Source of the DNA: JANMDS01 sp031430575
Lineage (GTDB): Bacteria; Pseudomonadota; Gammaproteobacteria; Burkholderiales; Casimicrobiaceae
DNA length: 64,000 nt
Direction: 5' to 3'
Assembly: GCA_031430575.1 (NCBI GenBank)
Contig: JANPBT010000005.1
Coordinates: 1-64,000, forward strand
Positions within the stretch are counted from its first letter, which is position 1, and each line of letters begins with the position of its first letter. The position numbers and the translations under genes were made by a program. Positions 53,801-61,818 of this stretch are shown here, piece by piece. Below the pieces are notes generated by a model. That model saw nothing but the letters and a program-made list of their open reading frames with translations, searched no databases and had not been told where the DNA came from.

Positions 53801-54860
53801 TTGGCAAATTGATGTGAAAAGTAAAGAAGCGGATGGGCAAGTGCTGTGGAGCCCGAAAGTGGGCGCCAATGGTGCGTTGAAAGCGCGCTTGAGTAAATTG
53901 GTGCTTGCGCCACGTGCGCCTGTTGATGAAAAAAACGTTGCTGCAGCAGTCGAATCTGCGCCGCAGGTATTAGGCGCACCAGTCGCGTCGACCCCGCGCG
54001 ATACCGCCAATTGGCCGACACTCGATGTTGTCGCCGATGCTTTTACGCTGCGTGGCAATGCTATGGGCAAGCTCGAAATTCAAGCTGCGCCAAATGCCGA
54101 AAATTGGCGGATTGATCGTTTAGTCGTGACCAACGCCGATGCCGAGCTTAAGGCCGACGGCTTATGGACGCGCGCCGGTGCTACCCCTGGCACGGCGATG
54201 AATGCCCAGCTCGATATCGCAGACAGTCAAAAATATTTTTCGCGTATCGGGCTTGGTGAAGGTATTAAAGACGCGAAGGGCAAAGTCGCGGGCAAACTCG
54301 CGTGGGCAGGCTCGCCAGTGGATTTTGAAATGCGCGCGCTCAACGGCGAATTTACGATGGAGCTCGGGCAAGGGCGCTTTACCAAGGCTGATCCAGGGCT
54401 TGCGAAATTGCTGGGTGTCATCAGCCTGCAAAGCTTGGCGCGGCGGCTCGTTTTTGATTTGCGGGATCTTTTCAGCGATGGATTTTCGTTTGATAACGCG
54501 AGCGCTACGGTGCAGATGAAATCCGGCGTGTTGACCACCAATAATCTCGATATTGTCGGCCCGACAGCGCGGGTTGAAATTCGCGGCACGGTGAGCTTAT
54601 GGGCGGAAACGCAGGCGCTTGACGTGCGCGTGTTGCCTGATGTTTCAACCTCTATCGCGGTGGGCGCGGGCGTCGCTACCGCCAATCCACTCATTGGTGC
54701 TGGCGCATTCATCGCCAGCAAGATTTTCAAAGACCCGCTCAATAAAGCCTTTTCAGTGAAGATGAAAATCTCTGGCACATGGGCAGAGCCGCATATGGAT
54801 TGGCAAGAAAAAGGCGGCGCGCGTGAGCCCGGTGCAACCGCCGATCAAGGCACGCAGTAG
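50865..54860 (+). CDS. YhdP family AsmA-like envelope protein
   Basis: A protein of about 1,331 residues with one N-terminal transmembrane helix (LTIGLVALLALLWVLLLAAL) and a very long periplasmic region. Family members (YhdP, AsmA-like, TIGR02099) form long beta-groove bridges proposed to carry phospholipid to the outer membrane. C-terminal GTVSLWAETQALDVRVLPDV and GAFIASKIFKDPLNK are conserved. The frame opens at a TTG at 50835, but I prefer the ATG at 50865. Copies: 53542 (LPAAQNVAV) and 53956 (SAPQVLGAP), both in the variable AsmA body, and a weak one at 51909. Confidence 0.9.
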   Translation: MSALFKNRGLRVSCKLTIGLVALLALLWVLLLAALRFMIIPNIEGFRPKLTEFLQTSIGRKVEIGALEAGWRGWNPHFTLHELKLIDPQGRVALRLPKVEQEISWRSLPSLTLTSRVLTIEGLRVIVRRDVANRISVAGMEFEEKDPKAEPDSRIADWLLVQRSVNLRNAQVIWQDDFRGAPPLALNNLNARLVNSGNRHRLGVNADWSDELATPIQFLADLNGESAAHLDTWSGQVYARLDSVDIARSKRWVTLPFPVASGVGGLQVWASLDKGLPNDVTADLKLSNVQAKLDGAKAALRLETMQGRLQWSEARGKTQLTNVRAENLQVTLKDKERHSVGPLSFKGLLRRNAQGGFEKSELVVDGFDIESIARLSSGLPIPENFANIVASLSPRGALGRTTLDWEGEPANPSKFNVATSFKNIAIAAVAPYPGVNNVNGDLKLTQDGGQIELSGAGVTLDLPSVFATAPTFDKFRTAAQWIVTPSGIEVKVDQSELANADVSATVSGKWSRTAAGVAAGTTAGSADFAGVINRAKVDRLWAYLPTVIDPKVREYTRHALLAGVISKGEFILRGPLEKFPFPNDTDGQWRITAKADDVTMDYADNWPKVTDADVTFNLSGSRLVADAVNSKIYGLPAKNLRTSIPDLRLASPQLSVIGTVNGPTLEFLKFIDLSPVGDWINHFTRGMDAQGDGQLNLAIEVPLGVTQSKTAVRGEYEFRGNTVKIGGEIPVLSDVRGKLLFTERGTSAKELQAQVMGGPANFVFQNVPGGLKVSATGQADLAVLRTAYKLPHIERASGITDWTMELDTPSGGAFTLKSSLRGAVFDAPAPLGKTASQERALTVVRTPMANGRDELAITIGDRAKARVRIGKRDGARVIEAGALGLGAAKMPELPAAQNVAVHVTDTEVNIDQWLDVVNAFTTPMGATMTAPATATTVASPSNASTALTPSEIFITAERVIAKGIKLNQASIQAKPQGAIWQIDVKSKEADGQVLWSPKVGANGALKARLSKLVLAPRAPVDEKNVAAAVESAPQVLGAPVASTPRDTANWPTLDVVADAFTLRGNAMGKLEIQAAPNAENWRIDRLVVTNADAELKADGLWTRAGATPGTAMNAQLDIADSQKYFSRIGLGEGIKDAKGKVAGKLAWAGSPVDFEMRALNGEFTMELGQGRFTKADPGLAKLLGVISLQSLARRLVFDLRDLFSDGFSFDNASATVQMKSGVLTTNNLDIVGPTARVEIRGTVSLWAETQALDVRVLPDVSTSIAVGAGVATANPLIGAGAFIASKIFKDPLNKAFSVKMKISGTWAEPHMDWQEKGGAREPGATADQGTQ

Positions 54861-54896
54861 CCAGCGCTCTTCCAGAATCAGGCTCAAAACGCTCAA

Positions 54897-54914
54897 ATCT
54901 GCGCCGCAGGTAGA
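54897..54914. repeat. Intergenic copy of the dispersed repeat at convergent ends of yhdP and the SnoaL gene
   Basis: An exact reverse copy (54899-54912) in the 80-bp gap. Confidence 0.9.
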
Positions 54915-54940
54915 ACGCTTTTAAGGCTACAAAACTTCAA

Positions 54941-55369
54941 TTAGTGCAGCGTTCCGCCGTTATTGCTGGTTTGTGGATTCGAGATGGGCGAGCCGTGATG
55001 CCCTAAGAGCCGCCAGCCATGCAGGGTGCGGATGAAAAGATTGGTCGCCGCGACACCACCGCGCGGCGCGGTATCCTCGGCAAATCTAATCCACTCGACC
55101 ACTGTTTGGGTCGCCATCGTACCGCTCACATGCCAAATCGGGTCTTGCAGCTCAAAGCGCATACCTGGACTATTGGCAAATACGCTTGCCCACGCCGCGC
55201 GAACCGCACCAAAGCCGACCAAGGGCAAGGCCCCCGGATGTACGCAAATCACATCTTCGTCCTCGGCCCAGATCGCCATCATCATATCGGCATCGGCGCG
55301 CGAGATGGCCTCATAAAAAGCGATGGCAACTTCTTCTGGGCTGGTAAAAAACAGCGGGTTTGCGCTCAT
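54941..55369 (-). CDS. SnoaL/NTF2-fold protein (DUF4440-like)
   Basis: A 142-aa single-domain NTF2-like protein. It begins with TSPEEVAIAFYEAISRADADMMMAIW, a typical first helix, then DEDVICVHPGALPLVGFGAVRAAW and a C-terminal sheet with TVVEWIRFAED, TNLFIRTLHGWRLLGHHGSP. Relatives include polyketide cyclases and ketosteroid-isomerase-like enzymes, but no catalytic residues can be assigned. It is transcribed away from the neighbouring tRNA. Confidence 0.8.
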   Translation of the reverse strand: MSANPLFFTSPEEVAIAFYEAISRADADMMMAIWAEDEDVICVHPGALPLVGFGAVRAAWASVFANSPGMRFELQDPIWHVSGTMATQTVVEWIRFAEDTAPRGGVAATNLFIRTLHGWRLLGHHGSPISNPQTSNNGGTLH

Positions 55370-55426
55370 GATGCGCTGGGTTTTATTGCTAAAAGATGGG
55401 TTTTCATGGTATATTTCACTTTCTTC

Positions 55427-55504
55427 GCGCTCGTAGCTCAGTTGGATTAGAGTACCTGGCTACGAACCAGGGGGTCGTGGGTTCAATTCCTGCCGAGCGC
55501 GCCA
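55427..55504 (+). tRNA. tRNA-Arg (anticodon ACG)
   Basis: The acceptor stem GCGCTCG (55427-55433) pairs with CGAGCGC (55494-55500), followed by G and an encoded CCA. The D-arm is GCTC...GAGT and the T-loop is GTGGGTTCAATTCCTGC. The anticodon arm CCTGG-CTACGAA-CCAGG gives anticodon ACG, expected to be modified to ICG for CGU/CGC/CGA. A strong hairpin terminator follows. Confidence 0.96.
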
Positions 55505-55509
55505 GTTTC

Positions 55510-55547
55510 AAGCAAAACGGACAATCTTTGGATTGTCCGTTTTGCTT
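55510..55547 (+). terminator. Hairpin terminator after tRNA-Arg
   Basis: A perfect 17-bp stem (55510-55526 with 55531-55547, including AAACGGACAATC/GATTGTCCGTTT) with a 4-nt TTTG loop. It lies 5 bp past the CCA end. The T-rich sequence lies inside the 3' arm. Confidence 0.85.
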
Positions 55548-55594
55548 TGTGTGCTCCGTGCTGGCCGCTGCCGAAACGCTGCCGAATCCACAAA

Positions 55595-55613
55595 ATCTGC
55601 GCCGCAGGTATTG
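55595..55613. repeat. Intergenic copy of the dispersed repeat downstream of tRNA-Arg
   Basis: An exact reverse copy (55597-55610) with AAAAT and TTGATC flanks, in the 179-bp gap before the phosphomannomutase stop. Confidence 0.9.
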
Positions 55614-55683
55614 ATCGTTTGGGCAATGATCGAGTGCCTAGCAATCCCGAGCGCAGATGGCATCAAATTTTGGCTTAAATTAT

Positions 55684-57072
55684 TCAAAATCCGAGCTCGA
55701 TCGTTGGTTTCACCGCCCGCAACTGCCGCGCAAATTCAGCCTTGATCCGTGCGATGCCCGCCTCGGAGTCAGACTCAAAGCGCAGCACGATAACCGGCGT
55801 GGTGTTTGACGGGCGGGCGAGACCGAAACCATCGGCAAATTCTACGCGCAACCCATCGATCAAAATGCGCTCAACTTCACCCTCAAATTTGCCGCGCGCA
55901 ATGAGTTGCTGCACGAGCGTGACGTGCTCGCCTTCTGCGCATTTGATATTGAGCTCGGGCGTCGAGACGCTATCGGGTAGGGCTTCCAACACTGCACTCG
56001 GGTCAGCATGATTGGAGAGGATTTCGAGCAAGCGCGCGCCACAATAAATCGCGTCGTCAAAACCATACCAGCGCTCTTTGAAGAAAATATGTCCGCTCAT
56101 TTCGCCTGCGAGCGGCGCGCCGGTTTCGCGCAACTTATCTTTAATGAGCGAATGCCCGGTTTTCCACATGAGCGGCACGCCGCCATGCGTCTTTACCCAC
56201 GGCGCGAGATTGCGGGTGCATTTCACGTCGTAGATGATCGTCGCACCTGGGTTACGTGAAAGCACATCTGCTGCATAGAGCATGATCTGGCGATCGGGGT
56301 AAATAATCGCGCCCGATTTGGTCACCACTCCGAGCCGATCACCATCACCATCAAATGCAAAGCCAAGCTCGGCATCGGTGGCCTGCACACGCTTGATTAA
56401 GTCTTGCAAGTTTTCTGGCTTGCTTGGGTCAGGATGGTGGTTGGGAAACGTGCCATCGATCTCGCAGAACATCGGATCAACATCGCAGCCCATCGCGCTA
56501 AAAACCTGCGGCGCAAGCTCACCGGCAACGCCGTTGCCGCAATCAACGACGATTTTCATCTTGCGTTTGACTTTGACATCGGCCACGATGCGGTTGACGT
56601 ACGCCGCGCGCACATCGGCCTGGGCATGATGCCCGTGCGCTTTCGAAGGCGGCGCAGTGTTGGCGAACGCCTCCGCGCGGCGCTTAATTTCTTGAATATC
56701 GTCGCCGTGAAGTGCTTTGCCCGCAAGCACGATTTTTAAGCCGTTATAGTCCGGCGGATTGTGGCTACCCGTGACCGATACAGCGCAATGGGTATCTAAC
56801 GCATAGCCCGCGTAATACGAAACAGGCGAGGTGACGCAGCCAATATCAATTGCGCCGCAGCCTGCTTTGACGATGCCATCGCGAAGCGCTTGTGAGAGTG
56901 TAGGGCCAGATATGCGGCCATCCCGGCCCACGGCGATTTCGCTGCATTTGCGCTCTAGCGCCATTGTGCCCAAGGCAAAGCCGACCGCGTGCGCGACTTC
57001 GGTGGTGAGCGTTTTGTCGACGATGCCGCGGATATCGTAGGCTTTGAAAATTTCAGGTGCGAAGGTTTTCAC
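55684..57072 (-). CDS. Phosphomannomutase/phosphoglucomutase (AlgC/ManB type)
   Basis: A 462-aa alpha-D-phosphohexomutase acting on mannose or glucose phosphates for surface polysaccharide or LPS precursors. It begins EIFKAYDIRGIVDKTL, has the catalytic Ser in SVTGSHNPPDYNGLKIV (about residue 101), the metal loop DGDGDRLG and the C-terminal ARPSNTTPVIVLRFE phosphate motif. The annotation here is by family; the exact sugar specificity is not decidable. A near repeat copy at 56503 is read as LAPQVFSAMG. Its start overlaps the YheT gene by 20 bp. Confidence 0.92.
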   Translation of the reverse strand: MKTFAPEIFKAYDIRGIVDKTLTTEVAHAVGFALGTMALERKCSEIAVGRDGRISGPTLSQALRDGIVKAGCGAIDIGCVTSPVSYYAGYALDTHCAVSVTGSHNPPDYNGLKIVLAGKALHGDDIQEIKRRAEAFANTAPPSKAHGHHAQADVRAAYVNRIVADVKVKRKMKIVVDCGNGVAGELAPQVFSAMGCDVDPMFCEIDGTFPNHHPDPSKPENLQDLIKRVQATDAELGFAFDGDGDRLGVVTKSGAIIYPDRQIMLYAADVLSRNPGATIIYDVKCTRNLAPWVKTHGGVPLMWKTGHSLIKDKLRETGAPLAGEMSGHIFFKERWYGFDDAIYCGARLLEILSNHADPSAVLEALPDSVSTPELNIKCAEGEHVTLVQQLIARGKFEGEVERILIDGLRVEFADGFGLARPSNTTPVIVLRFESDSEAGIARIKAEFARQLRAVKPTIELGF

Positions 57073-58063
57073 GAAGGCTTTCCGTAAAGAAATTAAATAA
57101 TCGTTGTGGCAACCAGTTTAAGTGCCCAGGGAATGCACCGCTGACAAAGCCCAGATGCCCGCCAGTCGCTGGGAAATCCCGGGTCACAAAGCGAGACACT
57201 TCATGGGCTTTTGGCATGAGGTAATCGGGTACGAAAGGATCGTTGGCCGCTTGAATCAATAAAAACGGCAATTCGATATTGACGATATCGTAGCGGCTGC
57301 TGGCGTTGCGGTAATAGTGCGCCCCTGAGGAATAACCATGCACCTGCGCGGTGTAGGCATCGTCAAACTCTGCCAGCGTCACTGCGCGGGCGGCACGCAG
57401 CGCATCAAACTTTCCGGGAAAGCGCTTGGCTTTGATCGCGGCGTCATGCTTCATCGTTTTCAAGAAATGCGCGGAGTAAATTTTGTTAAACCCTTGAGCG
57501 ATGCGCTCGGCACTGATGCCCAGATCGAGCGGGGCGCAGACGCTGGCCGCCGCCTGCAGCAAATTCTGCGCCGCAGGTAAGTGCGTGCCGCAAAATTTAG
57601 TCAAGGCGTTGCCGCCCAGTGAAATACCTGCGGCGCAGATTTGGGCATTTAGGGGCGATTTTGAATGGATTTGCGCGAGCATCCATTCAATTGATTCAGC
57701 ATCTCCCGAGTGATACGCGCGCACAGTGGCGTTGATTTCACCAGAGCAGCCCCGAAAGTGGGGCACCACGAGCGTCCACCCGCGAGCACGGGCTACGTGG
57801 GCACAGGCGAGCGCGTAATGCGAGTGGGAAGAGCCTTCCAGCCCGTGGAAGAGCACGAGCGTTGGCTTGGCGGCATCTCCGTCGAGCCAATCAAAATCGA
57901 TGAAATCGCCATCGGGTGTGGCGATACGCTCACGACGGAAGGCAACCGGCGTGCGGCGCAGTAAAAAAGCGTAAATTGTTTGCGCGTTGCCACCTGGCAG
58001 CCAAGCGGGCGCGCTAAAGCTGCTTGCGGTGGCGTAAGGGTTAGGCCTGCTCACCAGCTGCAT
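57053..58063 (-). CDS. YheT family alpha/beta hydrolase
   Basis: A 336-aa alpha/beta hydrolase (YheT, UPF0017). Features are WLPGGNAQTIYAFLLRR, LFHGLEGSSHSHYA oxyanion region, and the nucleophile elbow ICAAGISLGGNALTKF (Ser near residue 144), with a His in GGHLGFVSG near 305. I trimmed 60 codons from the longest frame to the ATG at 58063. Two repeat copies, inverted and 59 bp apart, are present: 57566 (LPAAQNLL) and 57625, whose product ICAAGIS leads directly into the nucleophile motif. Confidence 0.9.
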   Translation of the reverse strand: MQLVSRPNPYATASSFSAPAWLPGGNAQTIYAFLLRRTPVAFRRERIATPDGDFIDFDWLDGDAAKPTLVLFHGLEGSSHSHYALACAHVARARGWTLVVPHFRGCSGEINATVRAYHSGDAESIEWMLAQIHSKSPLNAQICAAGISLGGNALTKFCGTHLPAAQNLLQAAASVCAPLDLGISAERIAQGFNKIYSAHFLKTMKHDAAIKAKRFPGKFDALRAARAVTLAEFDDAYTAQVHGYSSGAHYYRNASSRYDIVNIELPFLLIQAANDPFVPDYLMPKAHEVSRFVTRDFPATGGHLGFVSGAFPGHLNWLPQRLFNFFTESLRENLRT

Positions 58064-58286
58064 GCGTGAGGATGCAGATCCCCGGGAGCTTAATTTTTTG
58101 CCCGCCCCGGATCTTCGCCGTTTTGCGCAACTCGGGCTGATCGTCCACGGTGACTCGACCTGCGGCAACGATAGCCTTGCCTTCGCCGCCGCTGGTGGCG
58201 ATGCCGACGCCTTTGAGCAAATCGCAGAGCGGGATCGTCTCATCCCGGAGTGTGAAATGCAGCGTTTGAATCGGTGGGAATTTCAT
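58041..58286 (-). CDS. S4-domain RNA-binding protein (YbcJ-like)
   Basis: An 81-aa protein that is almost entirely an S4-like RNA-binding domain, with LCDLLKGVGIATSGGEGKAIVAAGRVTVDDQ and a C-terminal KLPGICI strand. The start at 58286 overlaps the aroG stop by 4 bp and is 25 codons inside the longest frame. Its C-terminus overlaps the YheT start by 23 bp. The order aroG, S4 gene, yheT, phosphomannomutase suggests one transcript. Confidence 0.85.
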   Translation of the reverse strand: MKFPPIQTLHFTLRDETIPLCDLLKGVGIATSGGEGKAIVAAGRVTVDDQPELRKTAKIRGGQKIKLPGICILTHAAGEQA

Positions 58287-59353
58287 TGCTGCGCCAGCAC
58301 CGCACGGCGGGCGCGCACGCCTTGCGCCAAGCGACGCATGACCTTCTCGGTATCGTCCCAATTGATGCAGGCATCGGTCACCGATTGGCCATAGGTTAGA
58401 GGCTTACCCGGCACAATATCTTGCCGACCTTCGACCAAATGGCTCTCGATCATCACACCGATAATCCGGTCATCTCCCACTTCTAATTGCTGCGCGACGT
58501 TTTCGCCGACTGCGATTTGGTTGCGATGCTGCTTGGAGGAATTAGCGTGCGAAAAATCAATCATGATCCTAGCCGGTAAGCCCGCTTTTGCGAGCTCCTT
58601 GGCGGTGGCTTCCACGTGCGTCGCATCGTAATTAGGGCCGTTGCCACCGCGCAAAATCAAGTGGCAATCTTCGTTGCCCGCAGTGCTCACGATCGCGCTG
58701 TGTCCGCCCTTAGTGACCGATAAAAAGTGATGGGGCGCAGCAGCGGCTTTGATCGCGTCCACCGCGATTTTGATGTTGCCATCGGTGCCATTTTTGAAGC
58801 CCACCGCGCATGAAAGCCCACTTGCCAATTGCCGGTGCACTTGGCTCTCGGTCGTGCGCGCACCAATCGCGCCCCACGAAACCAAATCAGCGATGTATTG
58901 CGGTGTAATCGTCTCTAAATATTCCACGCCTGCGGGCAGCCCCAGACCGTTAATATCGGCAAGCACTTTACGCGCAAGCCGCAAGCCTTCGTTGATCTTA
59001 TACGATCCATCCATGCGCGGATCGTTAATCATGCCCTTCCAGCCCACGGTCGTGCGCGGCTTCTCAAAATAAACCCGCATCACCGTCACCAGCGCATCAC
59101 CGAGCTCTTCGCGCAAGGCGGCCAGCTTTTGGGCGTATTCCATCGCCGCTTTTGGATCATGAATTGAGCATGGACCGACGATAACAACCAACCGATCATC
59201 CGCACCATGTAGCACTTTATGAATCGTATGTCGTGCTTCGTAAACCGTTTCCTCCGCCACGCCATCCAGCGGGCATTCGCGCATCAAATGCGCGGGTGGG
59301 GAAAGCTCAAAAATTTCGCGAATGCGAACGTCGTCGATTGGGCGTGTAGTCAT
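58283..59353 (-). CDS. aroG: 3-deoxy-7-phosphoheptulonate (DAHP) synthase, class I
   Basis: A 356-aa class I DAHP synthase, the first enzyme of the shikimate pathway. Catalytic signatures are VGPCSIHDPKAAMEYA, RVYFEKPRTTVGWKGMINDP, GARTTESQVHR and MIDFSHANSSKQ. The feedback specificity (Phe, Tyr or Trp) cannot be assigned from sequence by eye, so the symbol is provisional among aroF/G/H. It heads the S4-yheT-pgm run. Confidence 0.93.
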   Translation of the reverse strand: MTTRPIDDVRIREIFELSPPAHLMRECPLDGVAEETVYEARHTIHKVLHGADDRLVVIVGPCSIHDPKAAMEYAQKLAALREELGDALVTVMRVYFEKPRTTVGWKGMINDPRMDGSYKINEGLRLARKVLADINGLGLPAGVEYLETITPQYIADLVSWGAIGARTTESQVHRQLASGLSCAVGFKNGTDGNIKIAVDAIKAAAAPHHFLSVTKGGHSAIVSTAGNEDCHLILRGGNGPNYDATHVEATAKELAKAGLPARIMIDFSHANSSKQHRNQIAVGENVAQQLEVGDDRIIGVMIESHLVEGRQDIVPGKPLTYGQSVTDACINWDDTEKVMRRLAQGVRARRAVLAQQ

Positions 59354-59458
59354 TGGGTAAACAGGAGATTAATGCTGCGTCGCAGCATTGTAGTCGGAGA
59401 CCGATCATTGCTCAAAGCTAAGGCTGATTTAGCGCGAAACTGATTGTGAAGTGCTCAG

Positions 59459-59480
59459 ATTTGCGCCGAAGGTCTTGTTA
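59459..59480. repeat. Degenerate copy of the dispersed repeat before the restriction-modification genes
   Basis: TTGCGCCGAAGGTC at 59461-59474 differs from CTGCGCCGCAGGTA by three bases. It is the only relic between 57638 and 61778. The rest of 59354-59542 shows nothing I can assign. Confidence 0.4.
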
Positions 59481-59542
59481 TTTTGCACGCATACTTGTTG
59501 CTCAGAATTTACGAAAGTGAGCCAGATCAACCTCTAAAAATA

Positions 59543-60208
59543 CTATAACGTTCTACCCGTTGTCTGCGAAAAGTTTGCGCTGACAGTCGCAAACCACCCC
59601 TTCTGCAAACCCGCACTATTAGCATTGGTATCGAGTACTTTTTTAATTGCTTGGACAAAATCAGCGCGTGAGGCGAAGACGGGGTACTTTGTTTTTTTTG
59701 AGTACCAAGTTGCGGGACGAATATTGAAAGCGACACCTTGCTTCCATTGAATTTTGAGCACTGAGCGCTCGGACGCACCGCAAATTTCCCAGACTTTTTT
59801 GAGCCAAATATTTTTGATAACGATACCCGTATTGCTTTCTACGTATTCAAAAATTAAATAGTCAGCGTCTAAGCGGTGCGCATGCGTGATGAGAGAGCGG
59901 CAATAGGCCATAAAGTTTGCCACGTCAAAGTTTGGAGATTTTTTAAAGCATTTCACTTCGAGCAAATCCACTGTGTCATCATCGGGATGCATCAAAAAAT
60001 CAGGAAATTCTTGTGAATTCGGCCTAAGTCGATAGGGGATACCCTGCTGAGTCATGAAAGCTTGCAGCCACTCTTGGATCTCGTTGCCAACAATTGAGCT
60101 GTCTTGCACGACCGTTTTTAAACCATGCAATTCGAAATACGTTTTTCCTGACGCGCCAATAATATTGGCGTTCTTCAGGGCGTCAAAAAGTCGTTGAGCA
60201 CTCATCAA
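59543..60208 (-). CDS. Type II restriction endonuclease, NgoBV/NlaIV-like
   Basis: A 221-aa endonuclease-like protein coupled to the adjacent methyltransferase (4-bp spacing). A PD-(D/E)xK centre is visible as FPDFL, then LLEVKCF about 20 residues later (Asp near residue 70, Glu-x-Lys near 84-86). From memory, the later segment RLDADYLIFEYV through IWLKKVWEI resembles the NgoBV family, which cuts GGNNCC. That specificity is an inference. Base composition is visibly more AT-rich than the neighbours, and no repeat copy is present, suggesting recent transfer. Confidence 0.75.
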   Translation of the reverse strand: MMSAQRLFDALKNANIIGASGKTYFELHGLKTVVQDSSIVGNEIQEWLQAFMTQQGIPYRLRPNSQEFPDFLMHPDDDTVDLLEVKCFKKSPNFDVANFMAYCRSLITHAHRLDADYLIFEYVESNTGIVIKNIWLKKVWEICGASERSVLKIQWKQGVAFNIRPATWYSKKTKYPVFASRADFVQAIKKVLDTNANSAGLQKGWFATVSANFSQTTGRTL

Positions 60209-60211
60209 AAA

Positions 60212-61576
60212 TTAAGGAATTAATCTTGATGCAACGGCTCTGATGACGGGGGGCATTACTGTATTGCCGATTAAGTCGAATGCCTTGGCGTAGTCGTGGT
60301 CTCCGAGCCTGAAGGAATCGGGATACCCAGAAAATCGTAATCCCTCTCGAACAGTGATACTACGCAGCCCGTTTTTCGTGTTTACAGCCATCTTTCCGGC
60401 CTCCGTCGCCACGAGGGTTGGCGCTACATCGTTTGGATCAATGATTTTTGCTATCGGGAACGAAAGTTTTCCGGCAACGATGTTGTAGCCTTTTGGAGCG
60501 CTAGGATGCGCAACGCGCTTGGAGATCCCATCAATGACTACTTTCTTTTTGGGATGTTCAAATTTCACGTAACCTTTAGCGCACAAATCCTCAAGTTGAT
60601 TCGCCAACCGTGGATGTGTGTAAAACGTTTGGATTTCAGCAAGCGTCAACGGCATTCCGTCCATCCACTCAATACCTTTATCTGCAGCCCATTTTTTTGA
60701 GCGGCGTTGCGTCAATATCAGATTTAGGAGCTTGCGTTGCTCGGCACTTACTTTACCCTTTATCTCTAAATCCCAGCTGTGAATATTGTTAACGCCGCCG
60801 CGCTTATCTTTTATTGATTTGCCATTTAATTCTTTTGCGGAAAATTTTTCAGATAGTAATTTTGTAAATGAAGTCGGTAGAACCGTTTTTTCGTGCTCAA
60901 TGCTGCTTGCTACGCTTTGAAAAATACGATCAAAGCCAGTCAAATTTGTAAGTCGTTTTTTATGGCCAACGATGTAGATTCGCTTGCGTTTTTGAGGTAC
61001 GCCAAAATCGGATGAATCTAGTACCTGCCACGTAACTCTGTAGTTTAATTCGCGCAATTTATCGAGCATGATCTGAAGGGTCGAACCATTGTTGTGCGTA
61101 GCGAGCGCATCTACGTTCTCGAGCAGAAACCCCTGTGGTTTCTTGATGCTTAAAATGTTGTGGATAGTGAAAAAAAATCCACCGCGTTCGTCTAAAAATC
61201 CGTTTCGCTTTCCTGCGGAGCTAAAGGGTTGACACGGAAAACCTGCCAGAAGGTAGTCAAAGGTTGGAATGCTTTTTGGATCAATCTGCGTGATGTCACC
61301 ATGAATTTCATTGTCAGCAAAATTTTCACGATATGAATTTACTGCGAACTCTTTGATTTCGCTGGTGAACACACAACGACAACGGTAATTTTTATCGTCA
61401 CACGCCTGCTCAAAACCCAAACGAGTCCCGCCCATTCCTGCAAACAGATCGATGAAACGAACGATCGAGTCTGGTGCAGCCGCATCTCGTTCGACTAGGA
61501 TCGAGCCGGATATTGGCTGTGGCGCGAAGCTGGGTTTATCCATATCCATCGTATAGGTAAATAAATCAGGTTTCAT
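60212..61576 (-). CDS. DNA (cytosine-5) methyltransferase of the type II R-M system
   Basis: A 454-aa C5 methyltransferase that should protect host sites from the neighbouring nuclease. Motif I is FIDLFAGMGGTRLGFE, motif IV has the catalytic Cys in AGFPCQPFSSAG (about residue 115), motif VI is GFLLENVDAL, motif VIII is QKRKRIYIVG, and the C-terminal motif X is FDLIGNTVMPPVIRA. The target recognition domain lies between about 230 and 400. It starts ATG at 61576. The locus is AT-rich and lies between aroG and cnoX, which look like core genes. Confidence 0.93.
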   Translation of the reverse strand: MKPDLFTYTMDMDKPSFAPQPISGSILVERDAAAPDSIVRFIDLFAGMGGTRLGFEQACDDKNYRCRCVFTSEIKEFAVNSYRENFADNEIHGDITQIDPKSIPTFDYLLAGFPCQPFSSAGKRNGFLDERGGFFFTIHNILSIKKPQGFLLENVDALATHNNGSTLQIMLDKLRELNYRVTWQVLDSSDFGVPQKRKRIYIVGHKKRLTNLTGFDRIFQSVASSIEHEKTVLPTSFTKLLSEKFSAKELNGKSIKDKRGGVNNIHSWDLEIKGKVSAEQRKLLNLILTQRRSKKWAADKGIEWMDGMPLTLAEIQTFYTHPRLANQLEDLCAKGYVKFEHPKKKVVIDGISKRVAHPSAPKGYNIVAGKLSFPIAKIIDPNDVAPTLVATEAGKMAVNTKNGLRSITVREGLRFSGYPDSFRLGDHDYAKAFDLIGNTVMPPVIRAVASRLIP

Positions 61577-61775
61577 TGCTATAGATCAATTAAAGCTGTA
61601 ATTTTATACAATTAAAAATGATCGAACGGCGCGTTGTTGATATTGCAGGTAGAGTGCGACGAATTCAAACAAACTCTGCTTAGTTTATCAATCGCTACAA
61701 AAACTAAATTCATTAACGCTCAAATTTGCTGGTGGATGCGCGATTCTGCGCACCTCTCATTCATTCAATTTAGGC

Positions 61776-61795
61776 CATACCTGCGGCGCAGATTA
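61776..61795. repeat. Intergenic copy of the dispersed repeat between cnoX and the methyltransferase gene
   Basis: An exact plus copy (61778-61791) marking the right boundary of the repeat-poor stretch. The remaining 61577-61818 shows no gene or RNA I can support. Confidence 0.9.
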
Positions 61796-61818
61796 CGCCT
61801 AATTGAGGCAATTTGAGC

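Noticed and set aside
55396..55614. 72-aa plus-strand ORF across tRNA-Arg
   Set aside because: It is a translation of the tRNA and its hairpin; the tRNA call explains the sequence.
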